In this document: piece by piece, positions 12,301 to 34,180 of the stretch
Layout: every line of letters begins with the position of its first letter
Numbering within the stretch: the first letter of the stretch is position 1
Assembly: GCA_943735955.1 (NCBI GenBank)
Contig: OX030959.1
Coordinates: 3,673,772-3,737,771 of the forward strand
Source of the DNA: Piscicola geometra
Taxonomy: Eukaryota > Annelida > Clitellata > Hirudinida > Piscicolidae
Length of the DNA: 64,000 nt
Direction: 5' to 3'
Program-made: the position numbers and the translations under genes
Notes under the pieces: generated by a model
Told to the model about the DNA's origin: nothing
What the model saw: the letters and a program-made list of their open reading frames with translations, nothing else
Database searches by the model: none

Positions 12301-15300
12301 GTCGGCACGACCTCGTAGGGGTATTTACGAGAGGAATGTTTTAATGCCTCTAAAGGTCACCACACAGTGCCGTAACTCTGCCAGAATGCTAATCATAATA
12401 ATTATGATCACTATGATCATAATGCGAATAAAAATTAATTTTTTTGTGATTATTTTTGCTGTGATTCAAAAATATTGCTAATGGCTTCCAAGATTTTTTT
12501 TGCTATTTTTAATGAATTGTTGATTTATTTTTTGTTGCTTCTAATGACTTCGATGAGAAAATTAATAGTCAGCAAATTTTTTTTTCTTCATTTATTAATT
12601 TTTTTTTCATAAAGACTTAATTCAATTTTCAAAACCTCACGACAATATCTTCTAGACCAATCTAACCCCAAGATGTGTCACCCCAACCATTTCGACGTTT
12701 CTCATTCTACGTCCTCAATATCGCTCTACTTTTACAATTCATAGAATATTAGAACGGAAACTAAACAGGGTGGATGAATAATCGAGTATAGTTGAACATG
12801 TTAGACTTTCGGCCCTTTTCTAATGAATTTTAATTTTTCTTGACGTTAATAGTCGCTCATGAGAATGAAAGTTTTTACTTTTTTCTTCTAATTCTTTCAA
12901 GTTTTTCGTAAACTTTCATTAGCGAATAACTTACCAAATAGTTTTTTGTAATTTATAAAAGATAAATCTCCTTAAATGTCAATTTTCTTGACCCATTCAC
13001 CCAGTCGCCTTTCTTCGTCAGTCGAATCACGTAATTCCAGCGTTTTGTAACAATTTGAACATTTTATTCACAAAATCTTCAGAAAAAATCATTTGGACAA
13101 AGCCAAGCAGATAAATTAGAAGCGAAAATGCACATAAATTACGCTTACTTCAAATCTCACACCTCATTCAAGTCTCTCCAACTTTCAATCAACCTCGCAA
13201 ATTCGCATTAAGCCAAAAACGCCGCACGCTATCTTTCTGGTTTTAGGCAAATGCTTCATTTTTTCCTATTTGTTTTGTTTAATTAAAAAATCTTTTTATT
13301 TCTATTTTACCCACATAAGTCCGTAGATCCACTCTAAAAACAATAATATTTTTAATTATTTCTTTTTTATCCAACTCTTTTTTATCTTATATATTTCTCT
13401 TAAAACCCTTTTTAAGAAACATTTTTAACTATAAAGTGTGTTCTCAATCCACGACTTATTATTTTTTAATCTGCAAACAACAAATGTTCAGTCTCCTCCA
13501 CCCTCTGCCACTCTGGACTACCCAACCTTCTGCCCCTCTCTCACCTAGGACCTCCCATCTTCAAGCCCATTTGAACGCGTTGTCTGCTCAGATGATAGAA
13601 TTATTTTCCTGAATTATCCGCTTGTTACTTATACGACACTGCCCACTGCTCATATAAGCATACAAGTTGGAAGTAAAAAACAATTGTAAAAATGCGGAAA
13701 AAAACTTATTATAACTATATTACTAGTTATTGCGATTAATTATTAAGTTTTTTTAAAAGTCTTAATTACTTATTTATTGTATTTATTAATAAAACTCATT
13801 ATAATTAATGTCTTTGTTGAGATTTCACTCGAGAAATAATAAATACGATTTAAGCAAAGGCATTAAAGGGCAGACGCCCGTTACTCGTCTTGAATGGCCA
13901 CTCTCCCCGCCCCATTTAGCCCATCCGCTCTTCTTTTTATTCTATAAAAACTTTTTTTTCATCTAAAGCATTATCTTTTTTCCGATTTTTTATTTTCAGT
14001 AAGCCTTACAACACTTTTCACCCACTTTACATTTTTTCAACCTCTTACACTTTTTCAGCGAAAGCAATTTTTCTCTTTTCACCAAAGATGATTCTTTTTT
14101 TTTTTAAATAACCAAAAAAAATTCTTCATTTTTTTAATACTTTCACACTTCAAGAAAACAAAATTCTTGTTGATTAGTAACTTTGTCCAAACCAATGTTT
14201 CTTATCAAGTTATTTTATTGCTTAACAAATATTTTTCCCATTTAATTTTCTCTTATACTCAGGATATATTTATTAAATTATATGAAAAATAATAATTATT
14301 AATATTATTATTATCACTATTATTATTATTATTACCGCTTCATCTCTGCCTGTGAATAATTTTTTAGCAGGCGATTTTATCATTCAAATCTGCATCTGAG
14401 CTACTTTTAATGGTGTATGTTGCAGTGATGATATTAATAACAATAATAATAATAACACATTTTTTTCTAAAAATAAAAAAAAATCCTTATTTTTAATTTA
14501 TTCAAATGGAAAATAAATGCAGCTATGTGTTTCACACTTTTACTGGAAAAACGTGATCCATTTTCAGGTTGGTTATGTTTTATATATAAGAGTTTAAAAA
14601 CTTTTTTTTCTGTTTTTTGTTTTTTCCATTATTGCTTGCGACAGGGGCTTAAAAAATTAAATTAGCATTGGTTACGTCATCTTTATGAGCTTCCTCCATT
14701 TTGTCCCATCACTACTAGAATTAAGGCTATTTTCTATGGACTATAGAAAAAATAAATTTTGTTATTATAACTATTATAGCCTATATTAGAATAAAATTCA
14801 AAAAACAAATTAATTTTTGCTCAATTAATTAGAAAAATTAAAAATATCAATTAACATCACGGTAATTAAAAACAAAAACTGTTAACAAAAACGTATTAGA
14901 AAAAGTAGTTTAGTAAACAAATGTATTAACTAAATATTAGAAAAGCAACAGCCTGAAACTCCATAAGTAAGAAAGCCGACAATTTCTTCTACTCTTTGAA
15001 AAAGTTATCTTAATAGTTTAGCAAAATCTAGACCAGGTTTTGGATTTGAAAAAATGTCCTATTTAAAACTTTTGTTTTTCAACTAAGTTATATACTCATA
15101 TTATTTAATTAATTGTACAAAATAATTAGTATATTTCTAATATTTTATTTTTAAACAATATTTTTTTGACATATGATCTTTTCATGTGGTCTATATCTTC
15201 ACTGGTCAACACAATTCTAATTAAATACGATTTTCCTCTTATTTCTTGAAACAACATTTTTTAAAGAGTTTTATAAATAAAATTAAACGTTTTCAATTTT

Positions 15301-15403
15301 TCTTGAACAAAATGCTTTTAAGGCTAATATATCAAAAATAACAAAATAAAAAGTTCGAAAATAAATTCCACTTTTTAAAAACTGTTATAATTTTTTTACA
15401 TTT
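12301..15403. other. AT-rich non-coding DNA downstream of the ABCA gene
   Basis: No supported exon on either strand. There are short ATT/ATA repeats around 14280-14335 and 14430-14460. A complex island lies at 13840-13930. The part next to 15403 should hold the 3' UTR of the minus-strand ABCA gene; a reverse-strand AATAAA lies near 15145-15150. Confidence 0.5.
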
Positions 15404-18400
15404 TCACGAAACTTGAGTGTTATTAATATCTTCACTTTCCTTGATATCGTTCGATAGCTTGATGAAGACTTGCTCCAGGTTGGTTTGGGTGATGGAGAAA
15501 TCCTCGATCATTTCCATGTCAGTAGCGTCGTTGAGTTTGGAGAAGATGAAGGCAAGGTCGGAGGAAGAAGATGTAAGAGATAGCTGCATCTTCACCAACG
15601 CGCCATGATGTTCCAGCAGGGTGCAGTCAGGAAAGTGAAGTTTCATGAATGCGGTGAAGATTTTAACGCGAGAGCTTTTGTTGCCGTACAGGCTGTTAAT
15701 CTCAATCGTTTTCGATCCTTGCCTCCCGGCTTTGGTGAGCGTGGATCGACGGAAGATGCTCGATCTGACTGACATTAGTGAGCTTTTCTGTATATAAGTT
15801 GGTTTCATCTTCACGTCGACAATGTAACCTCTGGCATACTTGTCTTTCAGGTGCTGTACCGTACCAATCGCTGCAATCTCGCCTCGGAACATCACCACTA
15901 TTTTTCCGCACAACGTCTCGCACTCGTCGAACGAATGTGAAGTCAGCAACACCGAGGTGCCCTCATTCAAGCCGTTGATGATGCAGTTCCACACATTCCT
16001 TCTTGCTATCGGGTCGATTCCTGCCGTGGGCTCATCCAAGTACAAGACAACAGGCTTGCCGAGTGAGGCGAGTGCGAAGCCTAGTTTTCTCTTGTTGCCA
16101 CCGGAGAGATTCTTCGCCAAAGTGTTTGCGTTTTGCTTCAAGTCGAAATGATCAATCGCCCAGTTTGCCATATCATTGAGATCTCTCTTCGAATACCCTT
16201 TGATCCTGGCGAAGTACTTGATGTGTTCCCTCGGAGTCATCAGATTGCACAGACCATCAAACTGTGGACAGTAACCGAACTTGTTTCTGAAGCTATAACT
16301 CCGCTTCGACATTTTGTTGTTGCCCATGTATAAGGCCCCACTTGCGAATTCTAAATCGCCAGTCAAGATCTTGAAAAGTGTAGTTTTTCCAGCACCATTA
16401 CTGCCCAGTAAGCCGATGCATTCGGAACGTTTGATGCCGAAACTGACATTATCCAATGCCTTGTATTGATACTTTGGTCTGAAAGGCCAGGATTTGCTGT
16501 TGTATAGTTTAGTCAAGCGATAAACCGACACTACGTAATCATTTCTGTTCTCGAGAACTTTCTTGTCTTCTTCCACCACGTCTTCTTCCGATCTGAAGAA
16601 CTCACTTTCGTACTTACAACTTCTCCACTTTGCTAATTCGTGCCAGAAATTAAACTTTTTCGTGAACAAAAAGCCAATAATGCTACTGACACTGTTCAGC
16701 ATCAGCAAGTACACGTATCTTCCGGCCACTTCGTAAGCCATTCCATGGGAGGTCTTAAAGACATGGTTACGTGACAGCATCAACATCGCCCTGCCAAAAC
16801 AGTACTGCGGTAAAATGCACCAAAACAGGTCGAAATCCCTCGCCGCATTCTTAGCCTCAGGAATCAAGTCAAGGATGAGTGTCACCATATTTGGGATGAG
16901 ACCCACAAAAAAATTGAATCCACATAGACAGATGTAGGCGAAGTTCGCATCAGTGAAAATGTCGGATGCCGAGTAGGTGGTGGGCAGGAGGATCAAGCCG
17001 TAGTTGAAGATCAGCAGAAGAAAGGCTGCGCAGTTGTCGTAAGAGGTGTACTGTGTTACTCCGAGAAGAACCACCACAAGGAAACACACCGCAGCAGCCA
17101 CCGAGTACAACAGATAATCTATCGCTAAGTTGATCACCCAGTAAAGAAGCGGTGAAAAGCCGCTTATGACCTCCAATTGTTGAAAAAAGTGCTTTTTTTC
17201 TTCCATCGGTAAGAAGACGAAACTGCTCGGGATGAGACTGAAGGTGAAAAGGAGACCTATGGTGGACAAAACTTCCAAAAACTTCATCGCGAAGTTCTCG
17301 AATGTCTGCTCGAAAAAGGGGTGTGAGTACAAGTGCAGTTGGCTGGATGAGTTGGTGGAGGCGTTGGAAAAGTCTTTGAGGATGACATTGTTCGCCAGGT
17401 TCAGCATCGAGGCTAGTGGGAATGGAACTTCGTAGTTGAACCAAACTTTCAAAAGGTTTTGTTTTCGGTTATCAATGTCGAGTTGTAGGATGATATCGCT
17501 TATGTTGGAGATGTAAGTCAGTTCAAAGTCGAAAGCTTTTCCCAAGGCTTCGAATGAATGGACTAATTTTAGAAACAATTCTTCTTTTATTTGTTTTTCG
17601 GGGTCTTTCCATACGTACTCAAAGCCTCCGTTTTTGAAGAGTTTCGAGAAGTGATGCGTTTGAATGAGGTAGGACTGCAAGTCATAATTCGTCAGGTCTT
17701 TTATGGTTGCTCCAGGAAGATTCGAAAGTCTTTGCGGAGAGATTCCTGTGGGTTTTGAATCACAAACCATAGTGCTGTGAACGCATCGACAGTTCAGACT
17801 GAAACTTATGGGATAAGAATGCCTGCCAACTGTTGGGCGTCTAATTGTTTTTTTAAGTTGTTTCATTTTGTTCTTGCTTTCATCTTCTCTCAACCTGGTC
17901 AAGTCTACGAAGGCTTCTTTGAGACCAGACGAGTCCCATGGTATCCGGTTATCTTTAGAAAATAAGATCGAGTGACTACATTCATCTTCATCTTGTTTGA
18001 GGCATGAATGCGATTCGAATTCTTCGTTTTTTGCCGCCAAAACTGACGTGTTGATCTTTATTACAATGAACATTATGCCCATAAAAACCGTTGGAAAAAA
18101 AATTTGGAAAAAGAATATCTTTTTGCTTCTTCTCAAATATATTGATCTTTTTTTGAATAGAGCCTTAACTTGGTTTAGCTTCAAAATAAATCCATGCTGA
18201 GGGCTTATCCAAGTTTTGCTTTTTTCCCTTGATTCTCCAATTTCTTTCATACTTCGAAACTTTATTAAATCTTTTTTTTCCTTGTATTCATTGTTTTCTG
18301 TATTACTTTCAAATTTCTCTGCACAAGTGTTTATGACTTTAATGTATATTTCTTCCAAACTCGGACTTGAAATTCCGAAGCTTTTTATTTGAAAATCACT

Positions 18401-21400
18401 CTTTAAAGCATCGAGGTCTTTGAAAAGATTTGGCAGTGAAATAGATGTTTCTTTGTCTTGGGGCAGTATATAAACTAAAGTATTGTAGTGGTGGTTTGAG
18501 TCTATTGCCTCCACATGCTTTTTAACTAGTTCGTTAATCTTCTGATGTATTTCTGTATCAATTTCTCGAATATTGTCATCTTTTTTTGGAATTTCCACTG
18601 TCAGCGTGTACCCCTTACCATATCGCTTTTTCAGGAACATTCTGGAACCACAAGTACACAGCTTTCCCTTGTACAATATGGCGATTCGATCACACAAAAA
18701 GTCGGCTTCGTCCATGAGTTGAGTCGATAAAACGGTGGTTCGGTTACTTTTGTACTTTTGAATCAGGTCCCAGATCGAACGTCTGCCCACTGCGTCGACT
18801 CCTGCCGTTGGTTCGTCAAGCACCACCACCGCAGGGGAGCCTATGTAGGCGATGCCAATCGAGAGCTTTCTCTTCATGCCACCAGATAATTCTTTCACTT
18901 TTGAGTTCTTTTTATCTTCCAAGTTTAAATCTTTCAGGAGCTTATCGCACTCGATCACTGAGATTTTTACGTTGTTTTGTTTGAGTTGTGAGTAGAACTG
19001 AAGGTGTTCGTAGACGGTGAGTGACGGGTAGAGGATGTTGTGTTGTGGGCATAGACTGATGCTCTGTCGGATCTTGTCGATTGAAGTTCTCACGTCATAT
19101 TCTCCGATGAAGACGTTGCCCTTCGTTGGTTTCACCAGACCGACAATTATCGACATCATCGTCGTTTTGCCTGAGCCGTTGTTGCCCAGCAAGCCAGTGA
19201 TTTGATTCTCGAAAAAGTCCACTCTTACATGGTTCAATGCCAGATTATCGGCGAAGTATTTCACCAAGTTTTCAATCTTCACACCTACCCTTAAATCGTC
19301 GTTCATCATCTCCATCTCGTCCAGAGCTTTGTGGTCAATGGGGTGGATGCTCAACATTCTGCCGTACTTTTTGCGCTCATCGAAGCCAAACAGCTTAATT
19401 ATCGGTAAAAATGGAAAATACCATGGCTTTGGAACGCCGTAAGAGCCCGGGAAAACCTCCTTGATGTACAAAGCTAGAAGAGTGTGCCACAACGAGTCGA
19501 AAAGCATCATCCACATACTGGTGGAAAAGGTGTACCAGCCTTGTGTGGAGGAAGATGAAAAGTGAACGCCTTCTCGTTTAGATTCAGCCAACGCAATGTA
19601 GTTGCATCCGAAAGCGAAGGAAGAAGTGAAGGAAAGACTGGCAAGCACCTTAACACCTGCCGACAAATCTAGCTGTTTCTTTTCGCATAGAACGTAAGGC
19701 ATGTACGAGATGAAGTACGAAACGCAAGAAAAAGCCGCAGCGCTGTCCGCCGACTCGAAAAAGACGCTGTACGTGAAGCACTGCGTGATGAGGGCAATGA
19801 CGAAACAGCTGAGGAAGACGAAGATGACGACGACGCTCGAATGTTCCAGAACTTCTCCCTTGAAGAGAAGCAGGCAAAGGAGAGAAACAGAAATCATCTT
19901 GGTGGAGAGGTAGACGAGGAACCAGGCAAACCACTGTTCCAACACTGACACCCCTCCCACCATAATGAACTGCTCCACGCCTGACTCTTTCTCGTACACC
20001 AGGTCTCCCACTATGGTCGGGACGTCCACCAGCCAAGAGATGAGCATAAAGATCGGAAATAGGAAGGTCATGATGAGCATGAAAATGTCTTCGACGTAGC
20101 AGCGACTCGGAAATTGTTGAATCACCACGCCGATGTCGTCTCTATTTGTCTTGAGCCACAAATAACTGCTTTCTACCAGATCCTGCAAATACACCAAACC
20201 TGATTTCACGTAGTTCGGAGCTAGTCGGGGGTTTATGGGAATTCGTTGCAACATCAGCGGATTTTTTAGAAAAGCCAAACCCATGTATTGGTCGAGACGT
20301 ATCTTGTACTTCACATCGTTTCCATTGTACGAAAAGTTGTAAACTATTCCAGCCAAAATGTTCTTCGCTGACTTGGACCGTACGTATTTCATCAGTGTGG
20401 TCTCATTCTCAAACATTCTAAATCGATCAAAGTCGAAGCATTTGCTTAGTTTCAGCATCACTCCAATTTCGTGTTGAACGGCTATTGATTTATTTTCCAG
20501 TTTCATGAGTAGACTGTTGAAATGCTTGAGAGTTTCATCGTTTGCAGTTTCTCCAAAAAAAGTACTGAGGACCCTCAGCACTCGGTAGAGGAAGTTTTTG
20601 GTGGCTAGGTCAGTGAGTTGTGGCATCGTGTCGTAGAGAAGCGAAAAAAGTGGATTGATCAGATTGAGTTTATGGAAGGTTTCATTCATCTTGGAAACCA
20701 TTTTTCTCACTTCAGGGACGTCAGGTGCGACGAGAATATCACCTGCGATTAGTCGATTCAAGACTTTGTTTTGTGTGAGAAGTTCGTTGCAATTCTTTAG
20801 AGTTCCATTCCTCACTTCTTGGATTAACTCGTCCAGCTTTATTTCAACCCCGGGAGGTTTTTTGAGATGTTTTAGAAAGGTTAAATCGTTCAGAATGGAT
20901 GATTGTCCGCACATTAACCTCATTAAAGACAAGTCTGACTGATTATATTGAAACCATATTTTTTCAAACATTCTATAAGTTGAAGGAATCTTTTTGATGG
21001 TATTTTCATAAATATTGACTAAATTCAGAAAAACTAAAAACTCGGAACTCGAGGTAAAATTTTTTAAACACGCTAAGAATTTGGGACTTGCTTTCTTTAT
21101 CCTAAAATGTTCCATAAGAGCACGCGAAAGTACTTGAATTGTTTTTTCAAACTCTGGCATTTTGCAAAATTTTTCCAAAGTTACGTTTTCTTTTATATTT
21201 AAAAAATTATTGTTACAAATTTCCTTTTTTAATTCGTCTTTGATAGAAGCTCCTTCTGAAATTGACCATTCAGTTAGGTTATAGAGTTTTTCCAAGTCCA
21301 AAGTGGCACCCTCAAGCATTTTTAGATTTTCGTTTGAAAGCGTGATATTGTTCTTTCGTAAATTTGCTTCTATTTCTGATCTGGATGTAACGTTGATTGA

Positions 21401-21901
21401 CTCTTTTGAAAAACAATTCAGTATTCTCGGCCTATTCTTTTTAATGTATAATTCTGCCGTTTTAAAATTCTTTACAAAGTTTTGGTCCAAAAAAACGTCA
21501 AAAAACGTATTCATCTCTTTCATATAAGTACTCGAACTGTCAGAAAAAATCAAATTTCTCATATAGTCTTCCACAAAAAGGTCCTCATCTGTATCAACTC
21601 TCACGCCATCTTTAACTTGCTTGTAGCATTGGTTCTTCACAGTGCAGATGAAACTCGTGAGAAAACCATACCAGCCTGCTGACGGCAGACGTCTTTCTTC
21701 AAATTGGCATTCCTCCATCTCAGTCGTCAGGGAGTCTTTGAAATACCTTTTGATGCATACCAGGATCGTAAAGAGCAACAATGGCCACGCAATTTCCACG
21801 AACGTTCTTAGTGGTCTTCTTCTACATATCAAAAAGTTTTTCTTCAGTAATATTAGTATTTTACTTATAAAATTTGATCTTTTAAGTGTTCTAGGAATCA
21901 T
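15404..21901 (-). CDS. ABCA-family ABC transporter, full length, intronless
   Basis: A single open frame of 2165 residues with the full ABCA layout: an N-terminal membrane segment, a large extracellular loop (about 50-600), a membrane block, NBD1, an extracellular loop and membrane block, then NBD2. The length fits ABCA1-type proteins, which move lipids across membranes. NBD1 has Walker A GNNGSGKT (Lys912), signature LSGGMKRK (from 1005) and Walker B LDEPTAG (Asp1029). NBD2 has Walker A GSNGAGKT (Lys1839), signature LSGGNKRK (from 1932), Walker B (Asp1956) and H-loop SHS (His1989). The NBD1 H-loop is changed: STQLMDEAD, where family members usually have STHHMDEAD, so the switch His is Gln1061. 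The C terminus has the ABCA-like TNLEQVF motif. The gene has no introns although its neighbours have 8 to 15 exons, which suggests retroposition or intron loss. It is head-to-head with DNAAF5. The paralogue group is not assigned. Confidence 0.95.
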   Translation of the reverse strand: MIPRTLKRSNFISKILILLKKNFLICRRRPLRTFVEIAWPLLLFTILVCIKRYFKDSLTTEMEECQFEERRLPSAGWYGFLTSFICTVKNQCYKQVKDGVRVDTDEDLFVEDYMRNLIFSDSSSTYMKEMNTFFDVFLDQNFVKNFKTAELYIKKNRPRILNCFSKESINVTSRSEIEANLRKNNITLSNENLKMLEGATLDLEKLYNLTEWSISEGASIKDELKKEICNNNFLNIKENVTLEKFCKMPEFEKTIQVLSRALMEHFRIKKASPKFLACLKNFTSSSEFLVFLNLVNIYENTIKKIPSTYRMFEKIWFQYNQSDLSLMRLMCGQSSILNDLTFLKHLKKPPGVEIKLDELIQEVRNGTLKNCNELLTQNKVLNRLIAGDILVAPDVPEVRKMVSKMNETFHKLNLINPLFSLLYDTMPQLTDLATKNFLYRVLRVLSTFFGETANDETLKHFNSLLMKLENKSIAVQHEIGVMLKLSKCFDFDRFRMFENETTLMKYVRSKSAKNILAGIVYNFSYNGNDVKYKIRLDQYMGLAFLKNPLMLQRIPINPRLAPNYVKSGLVYLQDLVESSYLWLKTNRDDIGVVIQQFPSRCYVEDIFMLIMTFLFPIFMLISWLVDVPTIVGDLVYEKESGVEQFIMVGGVSVLEQWFAWFLVYLSTKMISVSLLCLLLFKGEVLEHSSVVVIFVFLSCFVIALITQCFTYSVFFESADSAAAFSCVSYFISYMPYVLCEKKQLDLSAGVKVLASLSFTSSFAFGCNYIALAESKREGVHFSSSSTQGWYTFSTSMWMMLFDSLWHTLLALYIKEVFPGSYGVPKPWYFPFLPIIKLFGFDERKKYGRMLSIHPIDHKALDEMEMMNDDLRVGVKIENLVKYFADNLALNHVRVDFFENQITGLLGNNGSGKTTMMSIIVGLVKPTKGNVFIGEYDVRTSIDKIRQSISLCPQHNILYPSLTVYEHLQFYSQLKQNNVKISVIECDKLLKDLNLEDKKNSKVKELSGGMKRKLSIGIAYIGSPAVVVLDEPTAGVDAVGRRSIWDLIQKYKSNRTTVLSTQLMDEADFLCDRIAILYKGKLCTCGSRMFLKKRYGKGYTLTVEIPKKDDNIREIDTEIHQKINELVKKHVEAIDSNHHYNTLVYILPQDKETSISLPNLFKDLDALKSDFQIKSFGISSPSLEEIYIKVINTCAEKFESNTENNEYKEKKDLIKFRSMKEIGESREKSKTWISPQHGFILKLNQVKALFKKRSIYLRRSKKIFFFQIFFPTVFMGIMFIVIKINTSVLAAKNEEFESHSCLKQDEDECSHSILFSKDNRIPWDSSGLKEAFVDLTRLREDESKNKMKQLKKTIRRPTVGRHSYPISFSLNCRCVHSTMVCDSKPTGISPQRLSNLPGATIKDLTNYDLQSYLIQTHHFSKLFKNGGFEYVWKDPEKQIKEELFLKLVHSFEALGKAFDFELTYISNISDIILQLDIDNRKQNLLKVWFNYEVPFPLASMLNLANNVILKDFSNASTNSSSQLHLYSHPFFEQTFENFAMKFLEVLSTIGLLFTFSLIPSSFVFLPMEEKKHFFQQLEVISGFSPLLYWVINLAIDYLLYSVAAAVCFLVVVLLGVTQYTSYDNCAAFLLLIFNYGLILLPTTYSASDIFTDANFAYICLCGFNFFVGLIPNMVTLILDLIPEAKNAARDFDLFWCILPQYCFGRAMLMLSRNHVFKTSHGMAYEVAGRYVYLLMLNSVSSIIGFLFTKKFNFWHELAKWRSCKYESEFFRSEEDVVEEDKKVLENRNDYVVSVYRLTKLYNSKSWPFRPKYQYKALDNVSFGIKRSECIGLLGSNGAGKTTLFKILTGDLEFASGALYMGNNKMSKRSYSFRNKFGYCPQFDGLCNLMTPREHIKYFARIKGYSKRDLNDMANWAIDHFDLKQNANTLAKNLSGGNKRKLGFALASLGKPVVLYLDEPTAGIDPIARRNVWNCIINGLNEGTSVLLTSHSFDECETLCGKIVVMFRGEIAAIGTVQHLKDKYARGYIVDVKMKPTYIQKSSLMSVRSSIFRRSTLTKAGRQGSKTIEINSLYGNKSSRVKIFTAFMKLHFPDCTLLEHHGALVKMQLSLTSSSSDLAFIFSKLNDATDMEMIEDFSITQTNLEQVFIKLSNDIKESEDINNTQVS

Positions 21902-22268
21902 TTAATCAATTAATGTGTTATCAAACAGTTATGACGCTATCTATACTAAATACTTTATCAACAATTAACTCAATTTTTTTAATCGAAAAAATAACTTCAT
22001 AATTTAATCAATATAACATTATTTTCACTTTTTTTAATGTTTCACAAATTTTAACATTTAAATTTAAACTATTTTACCAAAAATTGAAAAAAATATTAAA
22101 TATATAAAAATTTATAGAATATTGTAAAACTATAATTAAAGTCACTTAGTCAAGTTATCAAGGGAAAGCTACAATCTTCATTCACTTTTAAGCTGTTTCC
22201 TTGAGAACCGAAGTTTTAGCCGGTGCTAGGAAACGCCGAAGAACCATTCTCTGATTTTTATCATAAAA
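21902..22268. promoter_or_regulatory. Shared intergenic region between ABCA and DNAAF5 (putative bidirectional promoter)
   Basis: Only 367 bp separate the two divergent start codons, so both core promoters and 5' UTRs must lie here or overlap the genes. The part next to ABCA is very AT-rich. The part next to DNAAF5 (22150-22260) is more mixed and contains GGTGCTAGGAAAC at 22222-22234. This partly resembles an RFX X-box, with a good GGAAAC half-site, a poor left half-site and one base missing. An X-box would suit a ciliary gene, but the match is weak. Confidence 0.45.
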
Positions 22269-28617
<6,349 letters not shown>

Positions 28618-29469
28618 GAGGGAAGGAGGGATGGAGGAGGAAGTGAGGACTGGGAGGGGTGGGTTTGGAGAGGACCTCCCAAGGGGTTTGGGAGAGTTGA
28701 TGGGTTTATTTTTATGAGTTGGTGATAGGAATGCTCCTGTTTTTGCGATTTCACGTTTTTAATATTTTTTGTGGTTTGGATTTATTGGAAGATATTAATA
28801 AGAGATTAGTGGTTTGGAAAGTTTGTGAGTGAAGGAGAATTGGTAAGTTGAAAGATGATGATTTCATCGTAAAGTTAAAATTATTTGTCGTTGGTTGGTT
28901 TAGTTCAAGGTTTTAAACACTATAATGAAGTTTCATTGATGTTAGTTTTTTAATGTTTCTGTTATGAACAGTTTTGCTTTAAAATTTTCTTGTTTTATAA
29001 CTAAATTTAATATAAAATTACAGTATTAATTAAACTGTTGAAAGTGTTATAATTTCTAAGTCATGGAAAGCGTCTGCTACTAATTTAATTCCTTACTTTA
29101 ATGGAGGTAGCTTTTTTTCCTTAAAAGAAAAGATTAACTAATTTTTCAAAATTTTGTAAACTTACTATTAGAATATAAATCATTTAGCTAACGTTTTATA
29201 TGAAAAGGTACGTCCAATAAAGCGCTATGCGGAGAACTTTTATATGTTCGAATATTTTTTTTTACAATTACAGAAAATTATTTGAATCAAAATAGATGGT
29301 TTGGAAAGATTTTGGAGACCTTTCTTGAAGAGAAAGCCAGAGCACGTGGAGAACGTAAACATTGAAAACCGGCAACGCCGACCATTTTAATTGTTTATTG
29401 TTGTTGTCTCTAGAATACAAATAACGCGAAAATAAAAACAAACGAAAATCAGAGCGAAATATAGCTTAG
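28618..29469. other. Intergenic region, DNAAF5 3' end to FOXK start
   Basis: The first part should be the DNAAF5 3' UTR and the last 100-200 bp the FOXK promoter and 5' UTR. No ORF or repeat of note. Both genes read rightward. Confidence 0.5.

Positions 29470-34180
<4,711 letters not shown>

Noticed and set aside
16950..17444. 164-residue reverse-strand frame inside the ABCA gene
   Set aside because: A shadow frame of the ABCA coding sequence without domain content; the same holds for the other short frames in 15404-21905.
22222..22234. A definite RFX X-box controlling DNAAF5
   Set aside because: One half-site fits but the other has a mismatch and the spacing lacks a base; kept only as a weak hint within the promoter entry.
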